Source of the DNA: Macrotis lagotis
Lineage: Eukaryota > Chordata > Mammalia > Peramelemorphia > Peramelidae
DNA: 64,000 nt
Reading direction: 5' to 3'
Assembly (NCBI RefSeq): GCF_037893015.1
Contig: NC_133666.1
Span: 564,227,468 to 564,291,467, forward strand
Shown here: positions 22,635 through 34,240 of the stretch, in pieces
How positions within the stretch are numbered: the stretch's first letter is position 1
Layout of the letters: every line of letters starts with the position of its first letter
Translations under genes and position numbers: made by a program
Notes under the pieces: model-generated
Database searches by the model: none
The model's input: only the letters and a program-made list of their open reading frames with translations
Told to the model about the DNA's origin: nothing

Positions 22635-23481
22635 CAGTAGAACTTTGGTTTATGAGTAACCTGGTTTGTGTATGCTCTGCTGAATGAGGAAAATTTTTTT
22701 CTAAAGATTTGTCTTGCTGGACAAACAAAAATTCACAGTAGGAACATCATGTTTGGATTTGAACAACTCACAAAGGGGTGATGCTCAGCTAGGGCAATGT
22801 TTTTTGTTTTTTTGTTTTTATATGCTGAACAAAGGAACGTCACTCAACCCACATTGTTCATTTCTATTTCAATACTATCTCCACAGACAGTCCCTTCTCA
22901 TTCAACAATCATCCCTTTTGCTCATACCCTCATTACCTCTTACCTGGATTGTTGTAAAGGCTCCTATGTGGTCTACCTGCTTTATGTACTTCCCCTCTCC
23001 AATACACTCAGAAGTGAATGTAAAGAAAAGAAAATAAGTGAGACAAAACATGAAAGTGATTCTAAAAAATGAAAAATAAGTGAAGGCAGTATTGCTGGTC
23101 TTACTTTTAGTGCAAGTAATTTCAACATTGAAATCTCCAGTGTTCTCATGGAAAGAGATTCTCCTTCTAGGCAATAAAACTTCTCTCTTCCTCTCTCTCA
23201 CATCCCCCTTTATCATCACAACTCTTCTCAAAGGTAAAGTTGCAGGTTAATTGGTTTTATTTTCGGTTTATATTGTGTACTATTCATTGCTATTGTATTT
23301 CAGGTGCATTAGGGACAAAAACTTACTTAAATTATAAATAATTATTTTTATATGAATATTTTTGGGGAATTCATATGACTTTACATTATTTCCTAAAGGA
23401 AAAGTCATTTTGCATTAAGAACAAATCACATTACAAACAGAATCTCAGAACAAAATAAATTCATAAATCAAGGTTCTACTG
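22635..23481 (+). mobile_element. TcMar-type (Tigger-like) DNA transposon, non-autonomous, with TIRs
   Basis: The left end CAGTAGAACTTTGGTTTATG and the right end, whose reverse complement is CAGTAGAACCTTGATTTATG, form imperfect terminal inverted repeats. Each is bounded by a TA dinucleotide (22633-22634 and 23482-23483), the target duplication of Tc1/mariner elements. The 847 bp inside has no transposase frame. Strings near 22920-22985 (TTACCTGGATTGTTGTAAAG) look like L2, so the element may hold an insertion. Strand is arbitrary. Confidence 0.72.
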
Positions 23482-23769
23482 TAATAGTATTAAACTCAAG
23501 GAGCAGAATTATGATGAGAATTCAAATCTTAAGGCTCCAAGTCCAGTGTTTTGCTTTATTTTTTCCCAACTATACCACATGTAGTGCCTGAGAAAAGAGT
23601 ATACATACAATAGAATAAATTCATAGTTGCATGGTTTCTTTCATTGTAATCTTTGTCTTTCATAGTCTATCATCATATAAGATAAAGGAGTTGATTTTTA
23701 CAATTAAAAATACTCTGCTGAGAAAATAGGAAAAAAAAATTTTAAAAAGTTATCAAAACTGTCTAATTA

Positions 23770-24235
23770 CCCTCCTCTGGACAATCACATTTGAGCTTCA
23801 GAATATTAAACCTGCCCCCCCCCCCAGTCTTTTTGATACAAACTAGCCTCTATTCATACTTTCTCCACAAAAGTGTACTTGTGAAGTCAATTATTTGAAC
23901 CCACGAATAAGACATTTATCCTTATTAAATTTCATCTTATTAGATTCACCCCATCAGTATTTTGGAATCATGATCTCGCTATCCAAAGTTTAGCTATCAG
24001 TTTTACTTTTGTGTTATCTGTCAATCTGATATACCTTTGTCCAAGTCATAGAAAAAAATGTGCAAGGTTGGGTCAACCAAAGATCCTTGAAATATTTTAT
24101 GAAAGATGTCCTTCAAAGATTATACCAAGTCATTAATGACTATTCTTTGTAACTTGCTATCATACCAGGTCCAAATCCATATATTTTTACTAGCATCTAA
24201 TTCATAACTCTTTCAATCAGGTAGGCTACAAGTAA
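23770..24235 (-). mobile_element. L3/CR1 LINE fragment
   Basis: Minus-orientation match to the mammalian L3/CR1 3' region, with TACCCTCCTCTGGACAATCA and then CATTTATCCTTATTAAATTT. Old and diverged. 23484-23769 before it is unassigned. Confidence 0.6.
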
Positions 24236-24439
24236 AAGTGCAGTCAAATCATCTCCTTTTGGCTCTGACACTTAAGTTGCAAATACTTTTTTTTAAAGAT
24301 TGAATCAAATAGTAAAAACTGAGAATGAACAGAACCTTAGACACTTTAAATACGTATGGAAAAATGGCAAAGTTAATATAATATTTGTTTATTGACTTCA
24401 TTGCTTGCTTGGAAAACAGTTATATCTCCATGAATTTAG

Positions 24440-24660
24440 AGCTGGAAGGAATCTTAGAGTTTTTTTTTTTTGCTTCAACCACTCTATTTACCCGATAGGA
24501 AAATGAGATTCAGATATAGTAGTAATAGTAATAGCAGAAGCAACAATGGTTGTAGTAATTATAATAAAATTTATATAATATTTTAAGGTGAGCAAAGAAC
24601 ATTACACAGATTAATTCATTTGTGCCTCACAAGTCCTGTGAGCTCCCTCTCAATCCTTGA
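24440..24660 (+). mobile_element. Ancient mammalian-wide SINE-like repeat
   Basis: AATTTAGAGCTGGAAGGAAT and then GATAGGAAAATGAGATTCAG, with an AGTAGTAATAGTAATAGCAG triplet-rich insert. The same arrangement recurs at 28005-28130, including the triplet tract. Exact family not assigned. Confidence 0.55.
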
Positions 24661-25404
24661 ATCAATTAACTAGGTAACACTCAGCTTTTATCAGGGAAGA
24701 AGAAATTTGAGTGTCTGGATTTGAGAGGTTGAGGCAAATGAAGGACTGATCTATGTTAAATAAAGACACTGAGGAGTCTTTTACCCTAAGGGCTTCATGG
24801 AGAGGAAGATTCAAGCTGAGAAAGTCCTAGAAAATGCTTGTGTTTCCCCAATTTTCCCTCCTGGTGCCTCTTTGTGGAGACACTATATTATAATAGCTGA
24901 TTTCATTAAAAATATTTTAAATAAATTAAAATTTGCCCAACTACCAAGAGACCAGGACCTATCTAGAAATAAATATAGATGTATGGCTAGGCAGAGAGTT
25001 CAACCTTTGCTAGGTATTAGGAATTTTTTCTAACTGGAGAAGCAGAATGATTGTGACTCAATTCAGATTTTTTTTTTACCTAAAATAAATTTCCTGAGGT
25101 CAAAGAGAATGAAAGTAGACCCAGACTTAGAACCATATCAGACATTTGCCCTCTATGTCAGTGGCAACCTTTTCCTTCTTCATAATCTTTTAGAGATCAC
25201 CGAACAATGATTTTAATGGAGATCTGATGAAATTAACATAAAGAAAAATCATGTATTTAGGGGAAAAAACAAATATTTCTTGAACTCCTTAAGTGAATGC
25301 CTTCACCAGATTAAATGGTACCTTTGAAAGGCAGCATGTCTACCACATAAAGTAATGCACATGAAGTAGCTGCTGAAATGTATTCCCCAAACATAGCCCA
25401 AAAA
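24661..25404. other. Intergenic flank just beyond the ANGPT1 3' end
   Basis: No repeat or gene recognised. The 78-codon open frame at 24797-25033 has no recognisable domain. Confidence 0.4.
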
Positions 25405-25430
25405 TGAAGTCAGAGACCATTTAAAATATT

Positions 25431-25436
25431 TTTATT
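25431..25436 (-). terminator. ANGPT1: Candidate distal poly(A) signal of ANGPT1
   Basis: The plus strand reads TTTATT, which is AATAAA on the transcript strand. It is followed about 40-60 bases downstream on the minus strand by a G/T-rich stretch containing TATGTTTGGGG, a plausible downstream element. Cleavage would fall near 25405-25415. Chosen among several hexamers because it is the most distal one before ordinary intergenic sequence resumes. Confidence 0.5.
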
Positions 25437-25557
25437 ATGAAGAATTGAAAACTATATTCCATTTTTCAAACCCAGATAAATAAACAGTAAATATCATTCT
25501 TTTGTTTGTTTTTGCAGTGAATTGTTGAATGCTGTTTCTAATTCAAGGCTTGAATAC

Positions 25558-25605
<48 letters not shown>
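25558..25605 (+). repeat. (CA)n microsatellite in the ANGPT1 3'UTR
   Basis: About 23 CA units; on the transcript strand this is a (UG)n tract roughly 150 bases before the inferred poly(A) signal. Confidence 0.97.
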
Positions 25606-25609
<4 letters not shown>

Positions 25610-27747
25610 TACACTTTAGGAACACAGAGAAAGAAAATCCATAGGCTTTTCTTTTCCCCCTCCTGTTTCACAAAAATGAATACAATCAGATATTTCTAGA
25701 AATTGAGATTGAAGAATAGTGTGAAAGAACCACCAAACAAAGAAAAACACTGACTCAGCTGTCACACAAAACCAGTGGCATCACTTATGAAAAGAAAAAA
25801 AAATTCTTTTAGAATGATACAGCATTGTTTCTTCTGAGTGGACAAAAAAATCTTCTAAGGCAAGATGAGTCAGTGAGCATAATTCCAGCCCCTCAAAGTC
25901 AAAACTAGATCATTTGGGGGGCCCTTCGAGGAAAAAAACTTCATTTTTGGGAGGAAAAGCTCTCTACCACACATTCATTTTTCTTGATTCATACAACTAT
26001 AAATTTGGATGAAAGTAACTTCAACATGGGAGATCTCCCAGGAATATTTTAACCAAAAGGTTTTATTTACAGTAGTAATTATAGTCTTTGAGTTGATTAG
26101 CTGGGTGACTTTTTCTGACAAATGTACCACTTCCTTCAAGAATGTATTCTATTCCCATCCCATACCCATGTATGTTGATATGTATGTATTTATCACCATT
26201 CTATCCCTTTATTTACATGTATATATATATATATTCTATTCCCCCTTCACTCCTTTATATACCTATGTTTCTGTGAATAAGGCATATGAAAATTTTCTTC
26301 ACAAAACAATGTTTATCAATAGGTCAGAGATAGCTTTGCATGAAAGAGACATTCTTAGAAAAACAAATGTGGATTCATTGCATCTTCTTAAGGAACAGCT
26401 AATATTTTTTGTAGATAGGTGTTTATTTTCATTAATTAACCTTAAAGTAGCATGTCCAAGTTAAGTGTTCAGCACTTTTTACTATGAATATAAACATACT
26501 ATATTTATACAATTCATAATAATATTTATTCTTTTATTTGTCTTAGACTAAATAGTGATCTTTTTATAGTAAGGTGGGGAAAGGTGGACTTTGTAAACCT
26601 GTTTCAGTTAATGCAAAACTTCCATTTGCAGTGAGACACTGGAGATTGGGAAAATGTTTTAACATAATGTAGTAACACTTTTAAGTGTGCACATGCAAAA
26701 AAAAATACCATAAAATGAGCTGCTCCAGTTAAACTATGTTTAATACACACAGGGATGCGGCTTTTCCATATACTGTTGAATGAAGAAGAGTACATGCCAT
26801 CACTAAAAATGCAAAATGACAGTTCTCCATGTAAAGTTCACATTCTTTAAACTTTCCTCAGGCTTTTCCAACAAAACATCCAGTCTGCTTTTAATACGAA
26901 CAAAAGCTTCAGCACTAGAGAGGAAAAAACCCCAAGAAAACAAGCTTGCTTCTCACATCATCAATCCCATTTGGAAGACCATGCCAATGATCTGTGGGCT
27001 TTGCCCTAAAAGCAGAAAGCAATTGAGGATTTTCCACCTATTACTGCTAACATTGTTCATTTACTATGATTTATTTTGTTTCCCCAGGTGAAGTAAATTT
27101 AACTTTTGAAGATGTTTTAGCTAAGAATAACTATTAAGTATGATATGTGATTCTGGCTGCTGAAACCCATTTATCTACATTGAATCCATTCAGGAAACAA
27201 AGATCCAAATGTTCCTCCTGGACATTCATTTAAACTGTGCAATAACCAAAGCCTTCTTTGTAATACTTTGCATAGATGTGATTCCTTTTCATAGGTGAAA
27301 TACATTTATTTTTCCCCTAGTGGATAATGGTGAATTGATTTTTGTCTCTCACTTCTGAAGTCAATATTCTCCTTTGTAATTAGCCTTTTTCCAATGGAAA
27401 AAAATGCTTAGGCTATCTGGTCCTCATCATTCCAAGGTGAGCTCCAGGTATAGCAGATGAAACCCAGCAAGTTAATTCTTTTCTTTCTTTTGTCAAGTAG
27501 AATGGTGAAGCATGTTTCATTTAGTCCAAAAATCTAGGCTCAGCAGCCCAAGGGGAGACTTTGGTGAGTTTGATCAGGCCTCAAAACCAAAGGAGAGAAC
27601 CAACTGGGCTTCCATGTCACTACCTTGCAGATGGAACTAAATTAAGACTTTAGCTTCTAGTTGTTGGCACAAGAAGTCCGTCTTCTGGTAGTAGTTCAAC
27701 TCCATGTATCTGCCATTTGACTTCTAATGGCTTCTGATGGGATTCTT

Positions 27748-27908
27748 TCAGAAGTCAGAAGGTCGGATCATCATTGTTGTAGACCGTAAAGAATAGCTGG
27801 GGCCTTTGAAGTAATGCCACTTGATCCCATTTAACTTGCCATGGTTCTGCCCAGCTGTATAGAACATCCCATTGAGATTGGATGGACCACAGGCATCAAA
27901 CCACCAAC
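27748..27908 (-). CDS. ANGPT1: Angiopoietin-1, terminal coding exon (exon 9)
   Basis: This exon encodes the last 53 residues of angiopoietin-1, the secreted agonist of the Tie2 (TEK) receptor of endothelium. Read on the minus strand it starts with GWWFDACGPSNLNGMF, contains GQNHGKLNGIKWHYFKG, and ends TTMMIRPSDF followed by TGA at 27748-27750. The GQNHGKLNGIKWHYFKG run is the ANGPT1 form; ANGPT2 differs clearly here. The segment belongs to the P subdomain of the fibrinogen-like domain, which contacts Tie2. The acceptor is a T-rich tract ending in AG (27910-27909). The exon begins in phase 1, supplying the last two bases of a Gly codon whose first base is the final base of exon 8. The 161-bp length fits exactly. 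From memory the human protein ends RPLDF, so the Ser is a local difference. An intact frame and splice site make a processed pseudogene very unlikely. Confidence 0.97.
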
Positions 27909-27989
27909 CTGAAAAAAACAACCCAGATTGGGAAAATAAGTGAGAAAAAATCACAAAGTATATGGAATATTTGTACTTGGCTTGCCATC

Positions 27990-28260
27990 ATTGGAAAATG
28001 GTTATAGAGGATTTAGAGCTGAAAGGAATCTTAGAAAATTCTACTGTAGCCCTTTATTTTACTTGATAAGAAAATGAGACACAAACTTAGCAGCAATAGT
28101 AACAGCAGCAGTAGTAACATAGGTTGTTCAGGTGGGGCTGAACTTCTAAGCAGATACAGTAGGGCTAGGTAGTATGATTTAAAATACATTGATGACCAAA
28201 AAAAGTTCATTCTGTTTTTAAGGCATTTTTCATTTTCTGCTTTTCCATTAAAGGCTCTGA
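27990..28260 (+). mobile_element. Ancient mammalian-wide SINE-like repeat (same type as 24440)
   Basis: GGATTTAGAGCTGAAAGGAA, GATAAGAAAATGAGACACAA and the AGCAGCAATAGTAACAGCAG triplet tract match 24440-24560 in order. Confidence 0.55.
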
Positions 28261-28299
28261 CAAAGAGGTGACACAATGTACCTTCTCAAGGCCAATTCA

Positions 28300-29910
28300 G
28301 CTATATATATTCAATCCTATCCCCTTCCACCTTACTTAGAAGATATAATCATCTCCTTTTTCTATCTCTCTAATTTTGAATATTTCCATTCTAATTGTTT
28401 GTTCCCTACTATCTAAAAACTTATTCAAATATTTCCAATTCCAAAAAAAATTCACCACTTCCTACCATTCTCTTAAGTTATTATTCTGTATTTCTCAATA
28501 TTTTCATACCAAACTCCCCAACATAGTGCTATATACTTAATACCTTTAGTTCTCCTTTCAGGTACTTCTCAACTTTTTGGAATTGAGCATCTGATCTCAT
28601 CATTCCACTGAAACTGTTTTTTCCCTCAATGGTTCCAATAATTTCTTAGTCACAAAATGGATTGCTTTTTTCTCAATCTTCATCTTTCACTTATCCCTAA
28701 CATTTGAACTTCCCTCTTAATATCCTCTTCTAATATCCTCTGTAACATTGCTCTCTCATGGTTTTTCTCCTACTTTTATGGTCACTCCTAAAGTATTCTT
28801 TATTGGTTTTTAATCATGTTAAACTCCTTAACTGTGGGTGTTACGACTTTTTATTACTTTTTTATATCCTCTCATTTGTTTACTCCATCAATTCTTAAGG
28901 GTAAAATGATCATGTATATGTACAGGTGGTTTATCTAATCCATCCCCTAAGCCATACTCTTGCATCCCCAACTTTCTTTTGAATGCTTTAAACTAATATC
29001 TTCTACATATCCCAAACTCAGTATATTCAAATCTGAACTCATTTTCCCCATCACATGCATCCCTTTCCTCAATTGCCATATTTTTGTCTAGGATGTCACT
29101 ATTTTTCCAGTTACTCAGGTTTGCAAATTGACTGTTACTTTCAATTCACTTCAATTGCCAAGTCTTGTTATTTCTCTTGTCAAAACATCTTTCATAACTG
29201 TTCCTATCTCTCTGCTGACATGGTTACCTATTCTGGTTCTCAATCCATTTCTGTATCTTTGCCAAGAAAACCCCAAAATGGAGTCACCCAGAGTTGGACA
29301 TAACTGAAGGAACTAAATAACAAAAAAACATTTGGTATTTCTGTCTCATATCTCTCCATTCTCCAATCCATTAACCACACAGTTGCTAGAGTGACTATCC
29401 TAACAAGCAATTCTTCCTATGTCATCTCACAAGAAACAATAAATGTCACTGGTTGCCCATAATTTCTAGGTACAAATATAAACTTCTTTTTACAGGTTTT
29501 TGAGTCATTTTGTACTTGTCTCTCAAACTAGATTTCCAATCTCAATATATTTTTTCCTCTTTTGCATTTTATGATCCAGTCAAACAGGTACTCTTGATTT
29601 CTGAATGAATACAACATTCCATTTCCCATTTCTGCACCTTTGTACTAGCTTATCCCTCTGCCTGCTTCCACCTGACTTAAGCTTCTTAGAAGTACTGGTT
29701 TCCTTAAAAAGTTTCAATTTCTACATGGTCTTCTCTGATTCCCTCACTTGCTGCTATTCTTAACTTCCCTCTATGAATTTACCTCATTTCATTCTAATAT
29801 ATGTATATGCATGGTGTCTTCTCAATAGACTCTAAATTCATTAAGAACAGGGACTATTTCACTTCTACTTTTGTATTCCCCAGGGCCTTGCACAGTAAAT
29901 GAAGTGTTTC
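28300..29910 (+). mobile_element. L2 LINE, ORF2 3' part and 3'UTR
   Basis: Plus-strand L2. The AACTCAGTATATTCAAATCT block, CAGTTACTCAGG and the CAAGTCTTGTTATTTCTCTT block come first. Then come the ATCCATTAACCACACAGTTG part and the 3' end with AGGGACTATTTCACTTCTAC and the TGTATTCCCCAGGGCCTTGC tail. A Mar1 3' end (29262-29330) is inserted in it. Ancient and heavily decayed; the 5' limit is uncertain. Confidence 0.72.
29255..29332 (+). mobile_element. Mar1 CORE-SINE, 5'-truncated, inserted in L2
   Basis: ATCTTTGCCAAGAAAACCCC, AGTTGGACATAACTGAAGGA and an A-rich tail form the 3' third of marsupial Mar1. Confidence 0.8.
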
Positions 29911-30244
29911 ATCAAGGTTTTCTTGATTCTAATACTGAAACAGTTCATGTATACCAATACAAATCAATCACCTGTCTTCAAGTACTTGAAGTACTGCTTT
30001 GTAGGAAGAGTGATAGAGTTGGGTTTGGCTTCACAAGTTAGAACTAGATGAGATGAGTAGAAGTTACTGAATCTTATAAACAATTTGAGCAGGTCCAAGG
30101 TAGAATGGATTGCCCTGGACAGTATTGAATTTTTCTTATCATCAGATGTCTTAAAGCAACAGATAGATGACTAGATACTTAGCAGATATGTTATAGTAGA
30201 AAGTCCTTTAAGGTAGGAGTTGAACTAGATGGTCTCTGAGGTAC

Positions 30245-30630
30245 CTTCTTTTTTCAAATTGAGATATTATTTTGTTTGTCCAATTACATGCAAAGGCAGT
30301 TTTTCAGCATTCATTCATTTATAAATTTATGAGTTCCATATTTTTTTCCACCATTCTCCCTTTTGTCTCCCCTCCCCATGTCAGCATGTATAATAATATT
30401 TAACACATTTTCATTTTAGTCATTTTAGGAAAAAAATTAGAGCTAAGGAGAAATAAAAAAATGAGAAAGAAAGGAAAAACATAAAAGAAGTTTTAAAAGA
30501 ATGAACATAGCATGCTTTGCTTTGCATTCAGACTCTATAGCTTTTTCCTCTGGATGTAGATGGCTTTGTCCATAGCAGGTCTCATCTGAGGAACATTCTA
30601 ACTCAAGTTCTGTGATTATTTCCCACATTA
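30245..30630 (-). mobile_element. L1 3'UTR fragment
   Basis: Minus-orientation L1 3' end. On the plus strand it has the TTTGTTTGTCCAATTACATG start, TCTCCCCTCCCCATGTCAGC and GCATTCAGACTCTATAGCTT, as in the L1 3' tails elsewhere in the window. Confidence 0.75.
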
Positions 30631-30789
30631 AATAAACTCTTTAAAATTATAATAGGAAAATAAAAATGTTTATTTGTTTCACAATAATAACACATTTCTA
30701 TAAAATTTTTGGATATAAAAATCACTTTTCTCAGTTACCTTGTGTAGAAGCTAGTATATCTAGAGCTGTCAAGGAATCAACCTATCAGC

Positions 30790-30854
30790 TATCTCTCATC
30801 TATCTATCTATCTCTCATCTATTATCTATCTTCCTCTTTTTTTCTCTCTCTGTC

Positions 30855-30899
<45 letters not shown>

Positions 30900-30900
30900 A
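30790..30900 (+). repeat. (TATC)n and (CT)n microsatellites
   Basis: Degenerate ATCTATCTATC at 30800-30832 followed by an uninterrupted (CT)n at 30861-30896. 30940-31075 beyond it resembles a MIR fragment in minus orientation. Confidence 0.9.
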
Positions 30901-31904
30901 CTCTTTCTCTATTTCTGTCTCAGTCTCTTCTCTTCCTCTGTTGCACTGATGAAGAAATTAAAGATCAGATAGATTCAACAACTTTCTTCATATAACAGCT
31001 ATAATTGGTGAATACCAGGGTTTTAATTCACATCTCTAAATTCAAAGTTCAACACTGCATATTACACCCCATTGACTCTCTAAAACACATTTTTAGATTA
31101 TGAAATAAATTCATAGGTTTTTTTTAAAATCCATTCAGCATTTTCCACCTAAAAATAACGCTAATGAAATCTTTAGGGAAAGATTAATGCCAGATATATT
31201 TTAGCATATTTCTATTTTGATACAGCTGACCTCCCTTTGATTACAGTTATACCTAAGGGAATAATAGCCAAAAAAAAGAAAGCTGTGCAGCTGATGTTTT
31301 CTGTAACATGAGCATAATCTTATAGCAACTTTAGGGAGGAAAAAAAGCTAACCAGAGAAAGCCTAGTCCTCATTTTTCAAAGTGAGAACATGGAAGCAGC
31401 TGGGTTATGTTTATACACTCAAAGTATAGACTCAGTGAGCTGTATTTATCATTGTTTCTTCCTAAAGCAGAGAAAAGTCAGTCTTCTTGCTTAATCTGGA
31501 AAAATCCTGAATTCAAGGCAAATTTTATGCAAACAACATAAATTCTAATGTACTGAAAGCTAAAGAATACCAAAGCTCTTTTAGTTTTGCAAAGAGAGAG
31601 GATGAGAGAAATTAGCGTTTTCTTAAGGTTAATTCCTTCATTTTTTGTTAATTACAAAAAATGAGAATATGCTTTTTGTATTTTAATAGCTATTCCAATA
31701 TTGAGAAATATACTAACATAAAAAATTTCCTAAAGGACAAATAACCCCCATTTTATTGCTTCAATGAACTAACTTTCCTACTTCCTAGCCTTGTGACCTG
31801 CTAGAAAGGCCTCTTCCATCACTTTAATGAGCCTTTAATAGGCCTACAAACCTCCACCACAGATTTGGGAGTAGACATATTTAATACACTGTTGAGACAC
31901 TACA

Positions 31905-32290
31905 GAATTCCAGGATTCCATAGTTGAAAGGGATCTCAGAGACCATCTGGTCTAACACATACCTGACCAAGAACCCCCTCTACAATATAACTCATAACTG
32001 ACCTTCAGTTTTTGCTTGAGAACTTCTAGTGAAAGAATCTACTATCTCTTACATGTCCCTTTGGATTTTTTGACTATCTTTAATTTGTTAGGAAGTTCAA
32101 AACTAAACATTTGTGTTTTCTGGTTCTGGCCTATGGGTCAAAATAAGTTTATTTCCTCTTTCCTTTGATTGTTTCAAAATTTCAGTACAGCTCTAATGCC
32201 CTACCTTGAACTTTATCTTTGTAGGTTGGACATCCTAAGTTCCTTCAATTAATCACCATAAAGTATAATTTTTAGACTTTCAGTTTATCA
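31905..32290 (-). mobile_element. L3/CR1 LINE 3' fragment
   Basis: Matches the ancient CR1-like 3' region read in reverse: GGGATCTCAGAGACCATCTG, AAGAACCCCCTCTACAATAT, the ATTTGTTAGGAAGTTCAAAA block and CATCCTAAGTTCCTTCAATT. Sister fragments are at 51860 and 52620. Confidence 0.65.
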
Positions 32291-32464
32291 ATATGCTTTC
32301 TAATCTATGGCACTGAGAAGTAAATATACTACTTGAGTTAGTTTTACAAACTCATTGATAAGAAGAAAATCCTTTAAGTTTTTGCCCAGATTAATGACAA
32401 AAAACTCAATAAAAGACAATTTAAAGAAGTTCAATAGAAAATTCATCAAGGTAGCAACTTGTTG

Positions 32465-32700
32465 AGGGGCTGCTAGGTGGATAATGTTCTGTCCCTGTAC
32501 TCAGGAAGGCTGATCTTCATGAATTCAAATGTTATCTCAAACCTTTACTAGTTGTGAAAGTCACTTAACCCTGTTTGCCCAAGCTTCTCATCTGTAAAAT
32601 GAGCTGAAGATAGAAACAGTATATCATTCCAGTATCTCTGCCCAAAAAAACCTTAAATGGGGTCACAAAGAATCAGAAATAACTGGTCAACAACAAAGTA
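32465..32700 (+). mobile_element. Mar1 CORE-SINE, near full length
   Basis: GGGGCTGCTAGGTGGATAAT head, the GTGAAAGTCACTTAACCCTG core, CTTCTCATCTGTAAAATGAG, CATTCCAGTATCTCTGCCCA and GGGGTCACAAAGAATCAGAA tail. Confidence 0.88.
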
Positions 32701-33639
32701 TCATATTAACAGGCTATTTATTAGAGATAGGAAAACTTTAATGGGTAACTTCAATAATAAGACAATTCAGGGAGGTCTACATCAGCCAAAGGGGTTGGGC
32801 TATTACCTTCTAGCTTATCCCCAGTTGCCAGTGTATGTAGTATAGGTGGTAGATGACTTAGTGCTTGACCCAATAACTTGTAATACAAAAGCTGCAGACG
32901 TTGTGAGATCTACCTCAATAGAACCTACTTTCTTCACCAAGAGGAACTGACAAGAAGGACTGAAACAGTGGGTCACTGGGTCAAAATAACTTTCAATACC
33001 ACCCCTGTATTTATCATTTAGTGGCCCCTCTTAAAACACTTTAAAGTTGTACTATCTTTTCTATGCCATATAAGCAGTAGCTTCTAAATTATGCTAATTG
33101 CTGGGAGTCAGAAAGAATGTCTAAAAATTATAGGTTCCTATAGGAGAAAAAAAAAGCAAGTCTTTCTCTGTATTTTTCCAAAGCACCTATAATCTACTAT
33201 GATTTTGGATATTCCTAAATAGGCAAGGCAATTAAGAACCTGTGATATTTCTTCTGAGACCATAGCTCATGTAACTACATGAATTATGAACCAACAAAAC
33301 AGACTGAGAAAGGATGTTCAGATATTTAGTACAGTTTGTTGATTGAATTGAAAAAAATAATGAAGGGAATGGAAGAATAAATGTCTTAGGTAAAAATTAT
33401 AAAGGAAAAAACAGAGAAAAGGGCAACTTCATTAAAAGAGCACAGGAGGGAGATGCAAAAATGGGAGAAAAAGTACTGTGAAACAAATAAACATGGGAAT
33501 GTGTCAAAAGAAGTTGATATAAATTTGCTTCTGGTTTGGTCATAAAGACCAAAGTATCTTTATGAATGTCAGACATGTATGAATGTCATAAAACTGCTTA
33601 AATACTTAGAGGTGTCTAATAATTATCAGGGGATTTAGA

Positions 33640-33735
33640 GCTAGAAGAAAACAGGATTCAGTTAGTCTAAACTACTCCTTTTATAGATGAAATACTTAGA
33701 CCAATAGAGATTAAATGATTCCAAAACTTTCTGGA
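33640..33735 (+). mobile_element. Ancient mammalian-wide SINE-like repeat fragment
   Basis: GGATTTAGAGCTAGAAGAAA and TCCTTTTATAGATGAAATAC match the same old family as 24440. Confidence 0.5.
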
Positions 33736-33807
33736 AAAATAAAAATTCAGCGAGGGAAGGAATCATTTTTTTTTGTTTTTCTTTGTATCTAGTGTCTATC
33801 AGAGAGC

Positions 33808-33892
33808 TTTAAATATTTTGTTGTTTAGTTGATTGATCATGTCTAACTCTTTTTGTGACCACATTTAGTATTTTCTTGGCAGTCAGCTAGCT
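33808..33892 (-). mobile_element. Mar1 CORE-SINE 3' end
   Basis: TTGTTGTTTAGTTGATTGAT, ATGTCTAACTCTTTTTGTGA and TATTTTCTTGGCAGTCAGCT are the Mar1 tail in minus orientation. Confidence 0.75.
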
Positions 33893-34027
33893 GATAAAAT
33901 ATAGTAGACATTTAAAGGCATTTATTTAATTTAGTTTAATAGATAAAGTAAATGGGCAATTTTGCTTGCTTATTTCAAACAGTGAGGTAGGGGTAATGAA
34001 ATTCTTCACAATACACTGAAAAGGATA

Positions 34028-34070
34028 TCAATCTCTTTTTACTTGTATCAATCTCTTTTTACTTGTATAG
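34028..34070 (+). repeat. Perfect tandem duplication, 20-bp unit
   Basis: ATCAATCTCTTTTTACTTGT occurs twice head to tail, just before a THER/MIR SINE. Confidence 0.95.
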
Positions 34071-34240
34071 GTGGCAGAGTAAATAAAGTGCTGAACCTTG
34101 AATCAGGAACCTCAGACACTACTATTCTGGGCAAGTCACTTTAGCCTTTGCCTCTCTCATTTTCTTAATTTGTAAAATGGATGATAATAACACCTATCTC
34201 AGAGATTTGCTATGGAGTAAGATGAGCTAATATTTGTAAT
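34070..34240 (+). mobile_element. THER/MIR CORE-SINE
   Basis: AGGTGGCAGAGTAAATAAAG head, GGCAAGTCACTTTAGCCTTT core, TTTGTAAAATGGATGATAAT and ACCTATCTCAGAGATTTGCT. Confidence 0.8.

Larger units (their letters stand above)
25410..27747 (-). other. ANGPT1: ANGPT1 3' untranslated region (inferred extent)
   Basis: The 2.3 kb directly downstream of the ANGPT1 stop codon has no recognisable SINE or LINE, unlike everything around it. The only repeat seen is a (CA)n tract at 25558-25605. It contains many AT-rich motifs and several AATAAA-type hexamers on the minus strand, for example near 26060, 26208 and 26530. The candidate distal signal is AATAAA at 25436-25431. The implied length is close to what I recall for the human ANGPT1 3'UTR. 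The end is an inference from the hexamer and the lack of repeats; shorter isoforms using internal hexamers are possible. Confidence 0.7.

Noticed and set aside
25558..25605. Possible CRISPR-like or satellite array
   Set aside because: A plain dinucleotide microsatellite; no spacer-repeat structure exists anywhere in the window.
26009..26464. 151-codon plus-strand open frame
   Set aside because: It lies antisense in the inferred ANGPT1 3'UTR, is AT-rich, has no recognisable domain and no splice or promoter support.
31080..31900. Repeat-free intronic stretch as a conserved enhancer
   Set aside because: No motif evidence from one sequence alone; cross-species alignment would be needed to claim it.
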